DNA from: Paulinella micropora
Lineage: Eukaryota > Cercozoa > Imbricatea > Euglyphida
Length of the DNA stretch: 64,000 bases
Reading direction: 5' to 3'
Assembly: GCA_009731375.1 (NCBI GenBank)
Contig: BJOX01000126.1
Coordinates: 574,927-638,926, forward strand
Below the pieces are notes generated by a model, which had not been told where the DNA came from, searched no databases, and was given only the letters and a program-made list of their open reading frames with translations. The position numbers and the translations under genes were made by a program. Below, one piece after another: positions 1 through 10,763 of the stretch. Position 1 is the first letter of the stretch, and each line of letters starts with the position of its first letter.

Positions 1-329
1 GGAGGAGGTGATCGACCTCACGGTCGTTCAGGAGGTGGGTAGAAGGAGGGGAAGGCCTAGTCAGGTAGAATGTCTGGCTAGATCTGTTGTAGGTGGAGGT
101 CAGCGCAGCGTCGCGGACTTCTTCTCGGCAGATAACTCCTCTCACTCCTTGCACCCACTTGCACATGCACAGCACGCTCATTTGCACATTGCACTGCCAG
201 TCGAGTCTTTGGAGCGGAGCCGCGTCACCGAACGGTCCCGTGCTACCAATGGAGGCACATGTCCGACAGGATCAAAGGCCAATTGACTGATAAGTCTATT
301 ATTATTATTATATTATAATAATAATAATA

Positions 330-370
<41 letters not shown>

Positions 371-391
371 CATTATTATTATTACTGTTAT
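1..391. other. Edge region without a supported gene; TTA microsatellite
   Basis: No convincing gene is visible. Two short overlapping open frames in the first 290 bases show no recognisable motif. From about 298 to 390 the sequence is a TTA/TAA triplet repeat that runs directly into the SINE at 392. Confidence 0.6.
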
Positions 392-657
392 GGACACCGT
401 GATAGCCCAGTGGTCAAGTTCTACCATCTGGGCCCTGTCGCCAGTTCGATTCCCGTCGGTGCCACCAGTATTTTCATTGAACATACCGCTCCGTCTGGAC
501 CAGTATTTTCATTGAACATACCGGCCCGTCTGGAAGTGTTGGAACTGCCCTTGCGGGGGTGTCATTAGAGCTTATCGTCAATTCTTCGTACTCCCCTCAC
601 GGGTGAGACGATGGAGGCGCATGTGCAGAAATGCATCAGCAATTGACAGAGAAGCAC
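392..657 (+). mobile_element. tRNA-derived SINE, copy 1
   Basis: The first ~75 bases look like a tRNA. An A-box-like TAGCCCAGTGG lies at 403-413 and a B-box-like AGTTCGATTCC at 443-453. The ends GACACCG and CGGTGCC can pair as an acceptor stem and are followed by ACCA. The body that follows contains a short internal duplication around ATTTTCATTGAACATACCG, then a tail ending GACAGAGAAGCAC that leads into TTA/TCA triplet repeats. A second full copy lies reversed at 31105-31372, which shows this is a dispersed family. RNA polymerase III transcription and mobilisation by a LINE are inferred from SINE biology. Confidence 0.85.
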
Positions 658-746
658 GCACTATTATTACTGTTGTTATTATTACTATTGATGGAGGCGC
701 ATGTGCAGATTTGCATCAGCCATTGACAGAGAAGCACTATTATTAC

Positions 747-794
<48 letters not shown>

Positions 795-812
795 TACTAC
801 TACTACTACTAC

Positions 813-909
<97 letters not shown>

Positions 910-980
910 GTCGTCGTCGTCGTCGTCGTCGTCGTCATCATCATCATCATCATCATCATCACCATCGTTATTATTAGGCC
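658..980. repeat. TTA/ACT/TCA/TCG triplet microsatellite with duplicated SINE tail
   Basis: The last ~48 bases of the SINE (GATGGAGGCGCATGTGCAG onward) are repeated at 689-736. A long run of TTA, ACT, TCA and GTC triplets follows to about 975. Long poly-Tyr, Leu, Ser or Asp reading frames here are translations of the repeat and not genes. Confidence 0.85.
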
Positions 981-1346
981 CCACTTTCTCAACCTCGCAA
1001 CCTGATCTTGGGGCACACGACATCAGCAGTGGTTGGGGTGGCTTGCTTTCGACTGTGTGGGGAGGACCTAGCCTGGCTCTCAGGTTGTTAGTCTTTAAGT
1101 GCATGACAGACACATACATACACATACATACATGCATACACACATACACATACATACATGCTTCACAAGAGAAGTTCCTATTTCTTAACTAGAATATCCA
1201 CTTTCAGTCCTTTGTTCGCTGGAAGCTCATTAGAAAGCTCTTACTACACAAGCCATGACACATAGACTTTGGCAAAGAAAAGGGCAGGTTTGGAAGTACT
1301 TGCTTATTCTAGATCAGAACTAGGAACTTGTCTTGTGATGCCGCAG
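981..1346. other. Spacer with short TACA/CATACA repeat
   Basis: This holds no supported gene. It contains a short CATACA-type microsatellite near 1110-1160. The last part is probably intron of the HPP gene, because an acceptor AG lies at 1345-1346. Confidence 0.5.
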
Positions 1347-1868
1347 GCACGCTAGCGGTCTCGTTCGCTATCACCGTCATGAACCTCACCGAGTGTATCC
1401 ACCCTCCTGGAGGTGCTACAGCCTACATCGCCGCCATCCCTTCTCCAATCATTCGCAGTATGCGATGGTATAAATACATACAAGCATACATACATACATA
1501 CATACATACATACGTACATACATACATTCATACATTCATACATACATACATACCTTCAAACATACATACATACATACATACGTGTATGTATGTATGTATT
1601 TATGTATGTATGTATGTCTACATGTATGTACGTATGTATGTATGTATGTGTATGTAGGTGGTATGTGTTATGTCCCGTGTTCCTCGTGGCTAGCTTCATG
1701 GGCCTAGTAGCTCTGCTAGTCAATAACTACCCTGCAAACCGCAGCTATCCTGCCATGTGGGGGTTCGCCATTCCCTCCCAGCCCGAACACTTGGCCACTA
1801 AGATCCTGGTCTCACTGCTGTTTTGTACCTTGATCTTGGGTTTAATTTTTGACCGAGCCCCTGGATAA
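1347..1868 (+). CDS. HPP-family transmembrane protein, C-terminal two exons
   Basis: Two exons, 1347-1467 and 1658-1868, splice with GT-AG to give the C-terminal part of an HPP membrane protein. Exon 1 holds the family signature HPPGGATAYIAAI after a hydrophobic helix (LAVSFAITVMNLTECI). Exon 2 holds two further hydrophobic segments and the conserved YVLCPVFL and ALLVNNY blocks, and ends at a stop. The frame joins cleanly across the 190-bp intron. HPP proteins are integral membrane proteins, and some plant and cyanobacterial members take part in nitrite transport into plastids; the substrate here is unknown. The N-terminal exons are not found: the 1.3 kb upstream is SINE and repeat, so they lie outside the window or are lost. 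No frame damage is seen in the two exons. Confidence 0.8.
1468..1657 (+). repeat. HPP intron made of fold-back CATA/TATG microsatellite
   Basis: The intron runs from GTATAAATAC to TATGTAG. It is almost wholly CATACA repeats in its first half and TGTATG repeats in its second half. The halves are complementary, so the intron RNA could fold into one long hairpin that brings donor and acceptor together. Confidence 0.75.
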
Positions 1869-1950
1869 TACCCCTCCCTTGTATTAAATTATTTTCCAAT
1901 AAAATATGGCCGAAATCGCTAATGCTAGCTTCAGCCTTGTCCTGAGTTCC

Positions 1951-2220
<270 letters not shown>

Positions 2221-2503
2221 CAACGCAAGCACTGTTTTAATAGAATACTTGCCACTCGTATCTACCGTAGTAATTTCAAGGCTAGATGTTGTTAAAACAT
2301 ACATCTAAGTACTGAAGTGTTCTAAGTTCTTATACTTGACCAGGCTATGATACACTGTAGAACGCATTGGCAGAGCCTCCGGTACTCCGCAAGCCGTCCA
2401 CCGACCTCAGGGCGGCCTTTTCAAGCTCAGTCACGATCTCATCGTACATCAAGCTTTCAGTTATAATATATATTGAAAAGGCAACAGACAGCCTCCGAAC
2501 AAC

Positions 2504-2795
2504 CTTAGGAAGTGGGAGAGTAATTAGTCATAGCGGCCCTTAATATTAATACTAATTATCAGTCATATTGTGACATTTCTGGTACTGGTGGCTACCTTTT
2601 TAGGTATTACCTATTTCAGTCGTATCATTACCACTTAGTACGGATGTTACTGTTCTTTTTGATTTCTGTGGCGGGATCGTGTCTGTGATTCAGTATCATT
2701 GAATAAGTAAATATTTGAACTGTTATACTGGGGGACTTACTGGGGGACGCCCTAGTTCGATCCTGAGCCACTACAACCGGTCCAGATTCCTTAAG
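2504..2795 (+). repeat. Left LTR (292 bp) of the 15-kb element
   Basis: It begins CTTAGGAAG and ends CCTTAAG instead of the usual TG...CA. It differs from the right LTR at 7 of 292 positions and has the same length. Near its end is a tRNA T-arm-like stretch (AGTTCGATCCTG). Confidence 0.9.
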
Positions 2796-2806
2796 GGTTA
2801 TGAGCC
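2796..2806 (+). promoter_or_regulatory. Primer binding site, half-tRNA(Met) type
   Basis: GGTTATGAGCC starts directly after the left LTR. Its complement GGCTCATAACC matches the anticodon stem-loop of a CAT-anticodon (methionine) tRNA and not a tRNA 3' end. Priming by such a cleaved half-tRNA is established for Drosophila copia. Confidence 0.7.
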
Positions 2807-4008
2807 TTGAGCGTTGAACATCCTGAAGCGCAAACCAGAAAAGAAGCTAGCTGGATCCAAGACTCTTCAGGCCAGAAGGGCAACCGCGGGATAGGTAGTG
2901 TCACATCTTGTATGACACAGAACAGTGAAGGTTGAAATAAACCGATTGCTGTCAGCCTGAATGCATAATAAAACTGATTGTTTTTATTTGCGAACAAATC
3001 ATTTAGGAATGAGGTCCAAGAATTGTAGCCCACGCGTTCAAAGTGAAAATTGAGGCCAAACAATGATTGAGATCCTGCAAAGAAGACAAGAACTTAAGCG
3101 ATGGAAAGACAACAAAGGCATCCAGAGCTCTTTGTAGTTGGAGAAATGCTGCGATTGATTATCAAGTAACTGAAACGATTCAGTAAGACCGAAAGCGGTA
3201 AGTAGAAGATTGCGTACAAAACAGCTTGGCTGAATTGAACAGAAAAAACTAAATTGCATGTTCGCTTGGACACAATGAAACCGGACCCTGATGAGGACAA
3301 CGTCACGAAAACGATTCAAATTGCTGATATATATATATATATATATATATATGATTTGACTTGATAAATAATACAAACACGGAAGAGAACTGCGAACGTG
3401 GGTAAGAAATATCTAATTATAGTTATGATAAAGAAATGTACAAGAACAGCAAGCAAAAAACTATGATTATTGATCTCAGCAATGATGCAAGCATGTCTTC
3501 ACAAAAAAAATATCGGAGTAGACTCTACTCCTGATAACTTACCTTCAGTAAATACAAGGGTGATTCAAATCTAACCCGGCTGAAGTCTCAACATGAACAA
3601 CAAACAATCAAGAAAGTAGCAACTTTCTTTAAATAACAAAATAACTTTAATTAAAACAGAGACCTACCATGTAAATTACTCGCAGCCTTATCAAAGGAAA
3701 AAAGCAAGACTGTCCAAAATTATAGACAATCCGATACTACTTATTGTTTTTGGCATCATCCAACAAGTAATCATTTTCCTGACTGAGGTCAGATGAAGAT
3801 GGGAGAGGTCCAAGAATCTCCAGGTCTCTGCGGAGAAGAGGGAGCAGACCTCAACTTGCCGTTTCTGAGAGCGGCATAAGACATATCACGGCAGAACTAG
3901 CACCTGGGATCATGAATTTGTCCATGGAAAGTTGGGCTTGGGCTTTCTTTTTCCTAACTCCTGTGCCTGGCCCAAAATGTGAGGGTGAGACTTGCGATAA
4001 GAAATCAT
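2807..4008. other. Left internal region of the LTR element, no gene
   Basis: This is AT-rich sequence with short uninformative frames, an AT dinucleotide run near 3328-3350 and the first palindrome at 3515. It may contain retrotransposon leader and the 3' flank of the ParB-like gene. The junction between them is not visible. Confidence 0.5.
3515..3531. repeat. Palindrome family copy 1 (intergenic)
   Basis: GGAGTAGACTCTACTCC has 7-bp arms around ACT and is preceded by CACAAAAAAAATATC. It lies downstream of the minus-strand gene. Confidence 0.85.
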
Positions 4009-7000
4009 TCAGCTACCTTTGGCCGCTTGAGCTTGATCGCTTTGCTGAGCAACAGTTGCTGAGGCAGCAGGCAACTGCTGCTGCTGCTGCTGTTGCTGAT
4101 CCTGCGGTTGCTGATCCTGCTGCTGCTGTGGCTGCTCTGGCATCACGCTACGTGAAGTAGGTGAGACACTTGCAGTCGACCCCGCAACAGCGCCGCCAGA
4201 ACTGCTGCTGGACGCAGGAGTTTCAGAGACTTGCTCTTCACCTAACCGAACTGTTGAAGAAGCAGAAACATTCTCACGCTGCTGCAGCGATGCTTCCGCC
4301 TCATTGATCGGAGCTGCGGCTAAAGCCTCGCCCACGGCAGATGCATCACTGCCCGCAGGAACCGAAGCAGACTGAGGATCACTAGCCAAGGGTAAGGGAA
4401 ACTTAGCAGCCAACTTCTCAAAAGCGGCCTCTCCCAAACCCAAAGTTTTTGCTATGTCCATCTTCTTGTCATCCCTGCATCAATCAAACCAAGAAATGTT
4501 TCAGCGAGAAAAAAACCTTTAAAGACACGGTAGAACTTACAGAGCCGAGGTGTCAGTGGAAATCTCGCTTTGAAGAGATTTGCTCTGGAGGTAAAGGGTC
4601 ATCAAAGTTTGGAGCTTTTGTCGAAAGTGTGATGTAAGATCCTCGATGCGTTCTTCATCGGTTGGCCCAGTTTGCTGACGTCTCTGTACAAGACAAAACA
4701 AACAGATAAATAAAACTACAGCAACACAGTACGTGTGGGTCAAACCTGATCTTCCTCCAACTCTTCCCCACCCTTGGCGAAATATTGGAAGGATTCCGCG
4801 AGTTCATCTGTTGTCCCGTATTGGAAAGGGATTTCGTTGAGTGGAAGCGGTGCTTTTCGTTGAGCTGTCGGCTTGGCAGAATCCCTGATGATCTTTCTGT
4901 GCTTGGAAATAAAATTGAAGACGCGATTAGAAAACCCAATCTTCTGTTTGACATCAAGGTCGAGAGAAAGACCAGATGGCACCAGAACCACTGCCGGAGC
5001 ATAAATCCAAGACCATGTTCGTGTCGACGTTACCCCCAAGCAAATGAATCAACGCTAACATAAGCATGCATTAATCAAAAATAGACATGATGAAAACAAA
5101 GCAATCTGATGTGAAGCAAAATAACTAATGTTACCTTGGTTAAGCTTGACTGATTCAGAAGAAGGATTAACAACCACTTGTTTGAAGTTACCATGGCCGT
5201 CTGACTGAGGAATAGTAAACTTTGGCCCATCGTGCTGATAGACTATGACGTTGCCAAAGAACTGATGATCCGAGGGAATTGTATCTTCAAGGAACGAGTC
5301 AAGTTGGTCATCAGGCGCACCAACACCACTTGGGCCAGAGGTTTGTAGATCGCGTTCGGCGAGTCGAGTATCATTGCCAAAATCATCGTATTTCTCGTTG
5401 TAGGCGCAAACTACGATGGCGATACTCTAACAAACATCACAAAACAAAAAAAAAATATCGGAGTAAGGTCTACTCGAACTTTTCAAAATTTTGAAGGTAC
5501 CCTATTGTACGTGTGATGCTCAAGAGAAGGCCTCCAGCGGGAGTTGACAGCATTAATGATGAAAATGTCATAGTATCCGGCCCTGTGGGCAGCGTCTTGC
5601 ACGATCCAAATCTGTTGCCATGGGAACGGGGATACCAACACAAAACGCAAGGGTACATGGCTTGTTGGTTTGGGGGTCCATCTCCGGGCAAGCGATGTCT
5701 GCAAAAAAATAAATAAATTTGTAAACAAGGACTTATTCTTATTTTTGAGTACCAACTACTTGGCGAAGGCAATGTGCATATTCGATGTTGGTCCAGCGAT
5801 CGTTGTCCCAGTCGGCCATTCCCCATCCCCAAGGCGCGTTCAGGTTTGCATAGCGGAAAACAATTTTGCACTTGCTCTGAGTACCGTTGAATTTCATCAA
5901 GTGTGAGACACAGTTGTAATACTGCGCACTTGACTCGCGTTGCAGTGGTTCAAGCACATTGTACAGAGTGTGGCTCAGAGGAAGCGAGGTAGGCGAGACA
6001 GTGAGGTTACCATGTTCGCCATAAACACTGACGACCGCATTGTAGAAAAATTCATAGCGAGAACCTTCCAGTTTCACAACGTGAGGGCACAGGACCACAT
6101 CGTATTGATGATCATCGCCATCGTCTTCTTCGTCAGCATCTTCATCTTCCTTAGACGGACTTTCCAACATTTTAAGGCCACGTGCGATACGTGCTTTTCG
6201 AGATTGCCGGAGAACGTTTTTGATATCATGATCAAGCTTATTGTACAAGGATTGCCAAAAAGCATGGTCAGTTTAGGTTCGCCGCCCTAATCTTCCTCCT
6301 CCTCCTGGGTGCATGGTGCCTCAGAAACTTCGGCTTGGCACTTTCGCTGGCCAAGGAGTGCTTGCTTTTTTCTAACTTGACTCTTTTCTTCTCGTCTGCA
6401 ATAAATTTTCCCAGAAACTTGGGCTTTTTCCTGGCGAAGGTAAGCAACCACTCCTCGGTGAATTGCGGTCCCAACACAGAACGCAGGCATTCCATAGTGT
6501 TGTCGGTTGCTTCGAAATTATGTGCGATACACGTCCGCAACGTGAGGATATCCAGAATTCTGGGTGCTGAGCCAGGAAGCTGCTTGAGAAGGAGTCAAAT
6601 TGTTGTTCATAATTTTTGAGAAACATTCCTCAAGGAGGGTGTCATGAACCCCAGTCGTGATGTTTCTGATGAAGTTTTTGGACACAGGGTTGTTGTACTT
6701 TGAAAAGTCGACCTTGGAAAGAGCTTCGTTTAAGTCTTCGTCACTTCCAGTTTTTGCCGCCTTCTTTTGTGCATTCTTGACCGCAGTAAGACTATAGTAC
6801 ATCCATTGGTTTCGAACCTTGTTGTTGACTCGTTCAAGCATGGTCCACAACCTTTGGGGCAGTGCAGCGCAGCGCAGTAGATCGAAGTTGTTAGTGAGAA
6901 GGTTGTACTGGGTCATGATCCTCTTCTGATCTGGGGTACGATGATCCGCTTTGGTCAACCTGGCATCCTTAATCTTTTCCTCGTCAGGCCAATGAGCATA

Positions 7001-10000
7001 AGTAACGACTCCCGCGTCTTGAAGCATCGACCAGCGATCAACTTGAGGCAAGATGTTGTTCCTCCCATATTCCATTACGTGAGGACTGACCAGTGACTTG
7101 CGAAAGGCATCCTTATCCTCCGTGTTATCGCAATCCATGGGAATGTACACATTGAAAAGCTCCCGAAGTTTCTGCACCTACAGAAAGTAAATTTTGATTT
7201 TTATTTTGGAAAAAACATGTCGAAATTTTAGGAAAAAAATATATACGTAGGAGTAGGGTCTACTCCTACATTTCGGAAAAAATCGGAAAATTAAGGTCAA
7301 AAAAATTTCTGGGCCGGGAAAAAAACATAATGATTGAGTAGGCCCTACTCCGACTTTTTTTCTGTGAAACGGTCAATGAGTGAAAACTACTTCGTAAAAA
7401 ATCAATCAGTAAAATTTGTTCAAGAACAAAATGTCGGAGTAGAGTATACTCCGACATTACGTGTTACAAAAAAAAAGTCGGAGTAGACCCTACTCGAGTA
7501 GACCCTACTCCGATATTATGTGTTTGAAATTGAAATGGTGCAACCTTGGAAAATACGTCGGTTTGCCAGACTTTTTCCTGAGAATCAGAGCTCATTTTCC
7601 CCACGGCCCTCAATATCTCGTCAGACGTTAAGTGGATATACAGCTTGCTGGCGCGAAACAGCAAGTTTGGATGCCATACACCTTGTCCATAGTTCTCCAG
7701 ATACATCTTCACTGCAGCAACACCATGGTTCCCACCGATAACAAGATAGTAGATGTCCTGGTGCTTGTTGCCGGGAAATTGCTGGCTGAATGTAGAAGGT
7801 GGCCACTGCATTTCGGTGTTTTGATTGACCTTGCCCTCACCATAAAGTCCTTGAGCCTTAGCTTCGAACTGCTCCTTGCTGGTGAATTGCTGCCAGTTCA
7901 AAGTGTTATTCCAGAAAGGGTCGATGTAATTCTCACTCAAATTCCTCACATTTTTCTTGCCAAGTTCAGTAAGCTTCACTGGAACAAGGTATGGTTCAGG
8001 CAGGTCTGGGAAACGATTCTCAGCCAACTTGGTAGACAGAGACTGGGCGTGATCTTTGAGGAAGGGACGAATTTGCCATGGTTCCGGCGCGCGGTACATG
8101 CGGGAAATAAAAATTTCTTTCACCCCGACCAAATGGTCTCTTTTTATCTCCAAAGAGCGCTGTTCAACGTCGAGCAATAAGAAGCCTTTCTTGAGCATTT
8201 GATTTTTCAAAGCTTCTTGTTGCATGATTTCTGAAGCCCTTTCTTGTTGTTGCCTGGTTTCATCCTTGGCTTCCTGGGATTTCAGCCTCGCGGTACCAGT
8301 GCTCTTGGGCTTCGAAGCATTCTTGCGTTTCTTCCTGGGATTGCCTGCTTTCTCTGTATCCTTTTCTTGCTTGCCTTTTTTTCGCTTGAGTGACGGGAGC
8401 TTGCTAGAAGAAGATCCTGTGGACTTGGTTGACTCAGTGGTGTCGGCTTCACTTTCTTGATCTTCATATTCTTCCTCATCTTCCCCATCGTCTTCCTTCT
8501 CATCAGATGGTACTGAAATAACCTCCTCCCTTGCTTCCTCTGATGTTGATTGCGGATTTGCAACTGGTTTGGGCGCAAGGGGGTCCTCAGATTTCTTCTC
8601 AGGTTGAACAGCCACAGTTTCAACGTCGGTTTGAGACTTTTTTTCAAGCAAGGGATTGGGCGGTGATGTTGAAGAATTCAGGGTTGGTGCCGGCTTGGGA
8701 GTTGACACCTGAGCTGTGGGAGCTGCCGAGGTTGCTGATTTTAATCCTGATCCAGATCGAGTAATATCACCAGGCAAGATGTTGATCGTTGGTGGTAAAG
8801 AAGACGAAGACGACGACGACGACGAAGAAGACGACGACGATGGAGAAGACGAAGACGACGACGTCGACGATGTCGACGAGGCAGAAACTTCAGAGGTTGA
8901 ATCTGAGAACAACACAATTAAAGAAAAATGAATCACTACATTGAATGCAAAAGGCAGCAAGAACGCTTACCAAGTTGGTTCTCTGGAACCATGAGGCCCG
9001 CTCTTTGAACAATTGAGTCCAAAATTTCCGGCCAGCTCCTGTCAAAAAATATAAGTTGTAGGAGTAGGGTCTACTCCGATTTTTTGTGTGTGTGTGTGTA
9101 AAACGGCCGAGACATCAGAGAAGCTTGAAAAGCAACAAAAGGAAAGGAAAAGTTACCATGCTTGTTTCAGTTTTTTCACTTTGGCACTCCAATGGTTGTT
9201 ATTGAGCGCGGTAAGCATAAGGAAAAGCAGTATTCCTTCTTGGACTCGTCCACGAGCACATTTTGTAGTTCCTCTTTGCTTGCAAGTTTCAATGCGGACC
9301 ACTTGGCGAACAACTGAACACAAAATCAAAGCTCTGTAAATACGCAAAAATTCCTTTTTTTCTTGAAGGACCAAAATCACACCAAAAGCAACAACGAAAT
9401 TTTAGCAGTCATCACAGAAACAAAGTCGGAGTAGGGTCTACTCCTATTTTTTCAGATTGTGTGACAGGATACATTATCAGAACATGAAAATATGACCGTC
9501 CAGACATCATAATAGGTTGTGATAAAAAACATGGGGCGCTGTATGGGAAAAGTAACGGTTTTTTGTAAAAAAAAAGAGGCTGAAAAGTACCTTGGGCCAC
9601 TCTTCCTGAACACCATGAACAAGTAAAAATCTCCAATCTTGAGTTGGAGGAATGAAATCTGAGCTCACGACGGAATAACTAGTTATCACAAACCAAAAAA
9701 TTGAGGATTTTAATTTTAATTTTTTTAAAAAAAAAAATCTCAAAAACAACACACAAAAAACAATTGGCTGAAACAGTAAATTTCCAATAATGTGAGTGAT
9801 ACAAAATTACAGACATGACGTACCGCTTGCCATTGTTGCAAAAAATCTTGGTCTCCAATTCAGTTGGACCGAAAGAATCTTCTCGATGTCTTTTTCAGGG
9901 TCCAATGGACCTGCCCTGCACCCTGTTCCAAGGGTTTGATGTTCCACCTCATTTCAGGAGCTCCTCCCCTGCCCCTGCGAGGTTGCGGAGGAAGCACAGC

Positions 10001-10238
10001 AATCGTCATCTCGACTTTTGTGCATGGAACGCTGTACTCGTTTGCCTGTGAACAAACAAAAATCAAAAAACATAGGAGTAGACCCTACTCTGACTTGTTT
10101 TTTGTGACAAGAAATCGAGGTTAAAATATTTACCGCGTTCGTATGCGAACGGCCCGCTCCGACTGCTCTGTTGGAAGCAGGTGGTCTCGTCTTGGTCTCC
10201 TTAGTAGCAGGTGTTTTACCACCTCGCGTTCTCGGCAT
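4009..10238 (-). CDS. Twelve-exon gene with ParB-like patch, transposon-type
   Basis: Read from ATG at 10238, exons are about 10238-10134, 10045-9834, ~9681-9591, 9333-9157, 9038-8971, 8902-7545, 7177-5753, 5698-5501, 5426-5135, 5054-4746, 4683-4541 and 4474-4009, nearly all with clear GT-AG ends. The product exceeds 1,300 residues. Exon 6 begins with a Ser run, then a long acidic and basic disordered stretch (KRKKGKQEKD). After it comes a folded part with PWQIRPF near 8090 and YYLVIGGNHGVAAV near 7720-7755, which resembles the G-x-H-R core of ParB/sulfiredoxin-like domains. Exon 7 is a large alpha/beta-looking domain I do not recognise. The C-terminus is Gln-rich. The frame slips once near 6283 (an AAA run) and once near 9930, so it is decayed or mis-assembled. 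The ParB assignment is tentative. It lies head to head with the DUF7869-like gene, which suggests joint function. Confidence 0.65.
5460..5476. repeat. Palindrome copy 2, in a 74-bp intron
   Basis: GGAGTAAGGTCTACTCG is a slightly decayed copy. The intron 5427-5500 is little more than this palindrome with its A-rich arms. Confidence 0.8.
7178..7544 (-). repeat. Intron packed with five palindrome copies
   Basis: This 367-bp intron of the ParB-like gene has copies at 7250-7266, 7335-7351 and 7436-7452, and a head-to-tail double copy at 7480-7512 (GGAGTAGACCCTACTC then GAGTAGACCCTACTCC). Spacers are A/T-rich and otherwise unrelated. Confidence 0.85.
9061..9077. repeat. Palindrome copy in intron 9039-9156
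   Basis: A perfect GGAGTAGGGTCTACTCC followed by GATTTTTTGTGTG. It lies inside a 118-bp intron. Confidence 0.9.
9428..9444. repeat. Palindrome copy in intron 9334-9590
   Basis: A perfect GGAGTAGGGTCTACTCC preceded by AAAGTC, within a 257-bp intron. Confidence 0.9.
10075..10091. repeat. Palindrome copy in intron 10046-10133
   Basis: GGAGTAGACCCTACTCT, followed by GACTTGTTTTTTGTGA, sits in the first intron (88 bp) of the ParB-like gene. Confidence 0.85.
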
Positions 10239-10763
10239 CTTCAAGCAATTGCACCTGATACCAAAAAATAATGGTGTTCGGTGGCGAGCCAGTCAAGAGC
10301 AAGGTCTGTACCCAGCTCAGTAGGCACTTTCGACTTTGATCCCAAGTCGAGATCTGAGGAATCACATAACCCAAGGGACGCGCGACCTGTCAAATTCGGA
10401 GCGTGCCAAAAAAAATTTAGGTCTGAACGTTGTAAATGGCGCAATAATAAATTGGACCATTTTTGCTTTCCGTTTTTTCTCTGCCGGATATTTTTTTAGC
10501 CATGAGCACCAGTACCAATTTTTCCTACACTTATTTCTCGTTTGCCGCATTTTGAAAATTTGATTTGAAATTCCTCCAAAAAATCAAATTTTCAAACAAA
10601 AAAAAAAGGAGGCTTTTCTTGTCATCGTCATAAATTGGTTTTCCTACAAACACCAAAATGCTGAAAACGTCCGAGTAGACTCCATTCGGTTATTTTTGTC
10701 TGTGAGCCCGGAAAAAGCATTTTTTGATTTTTTTTTCCAACTCGACAGCTTTTCCACTTTTCC
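10239..10763. promoter_or_regulatory. Divergent spacer between the two cargo genes
   Basis: About 525 bp separates the start codons of the two head-to-head genes, so both promoters should lie here. It is A/T-rich towards the plus-strand gene and contains a degraded palindrome at 10672-10689. No TATA box is convincing, and part may be 5' UTR. Confidence 0.5.
10672..10689. repeat. Degraded palindrome copy in the divergent spacer
   Basis: CGAGTAGACTCCATTCGG keeps only part of the inverted symmetry. Its T-rich right flank (TTATTTTTGTCTGTGA) matches other copies. Confidence 0.6.

Noticed and set aside
392-467. Functional tRNA gene
   Set aside because: The tRNA-like part has an acceptor mismatch, a second copy exists with the same non-tRNA body, and the body is contiguous, so a SINE is the better explanation.
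603-1192. Long poly-Tyr, Leu, Ser, Asp and Ile reading frames
   Set aside because: They are translations of TTA/TCA triplet repeats in all frames and have no coding signal.
7480-7512. CRISPR-like repeat with palindromic units
   Set aside because: Copies are scattered at irregular spacing in introns of a eukaryotic gene pair, without spacers of constant length.
7464-8960. Single-exon 498-residue protein start at 8960
   Set aside because: The first residues come from an intron (acceptor near 8903) and the last come after the donor at 7544, so it is an internal exon of a larger gene.
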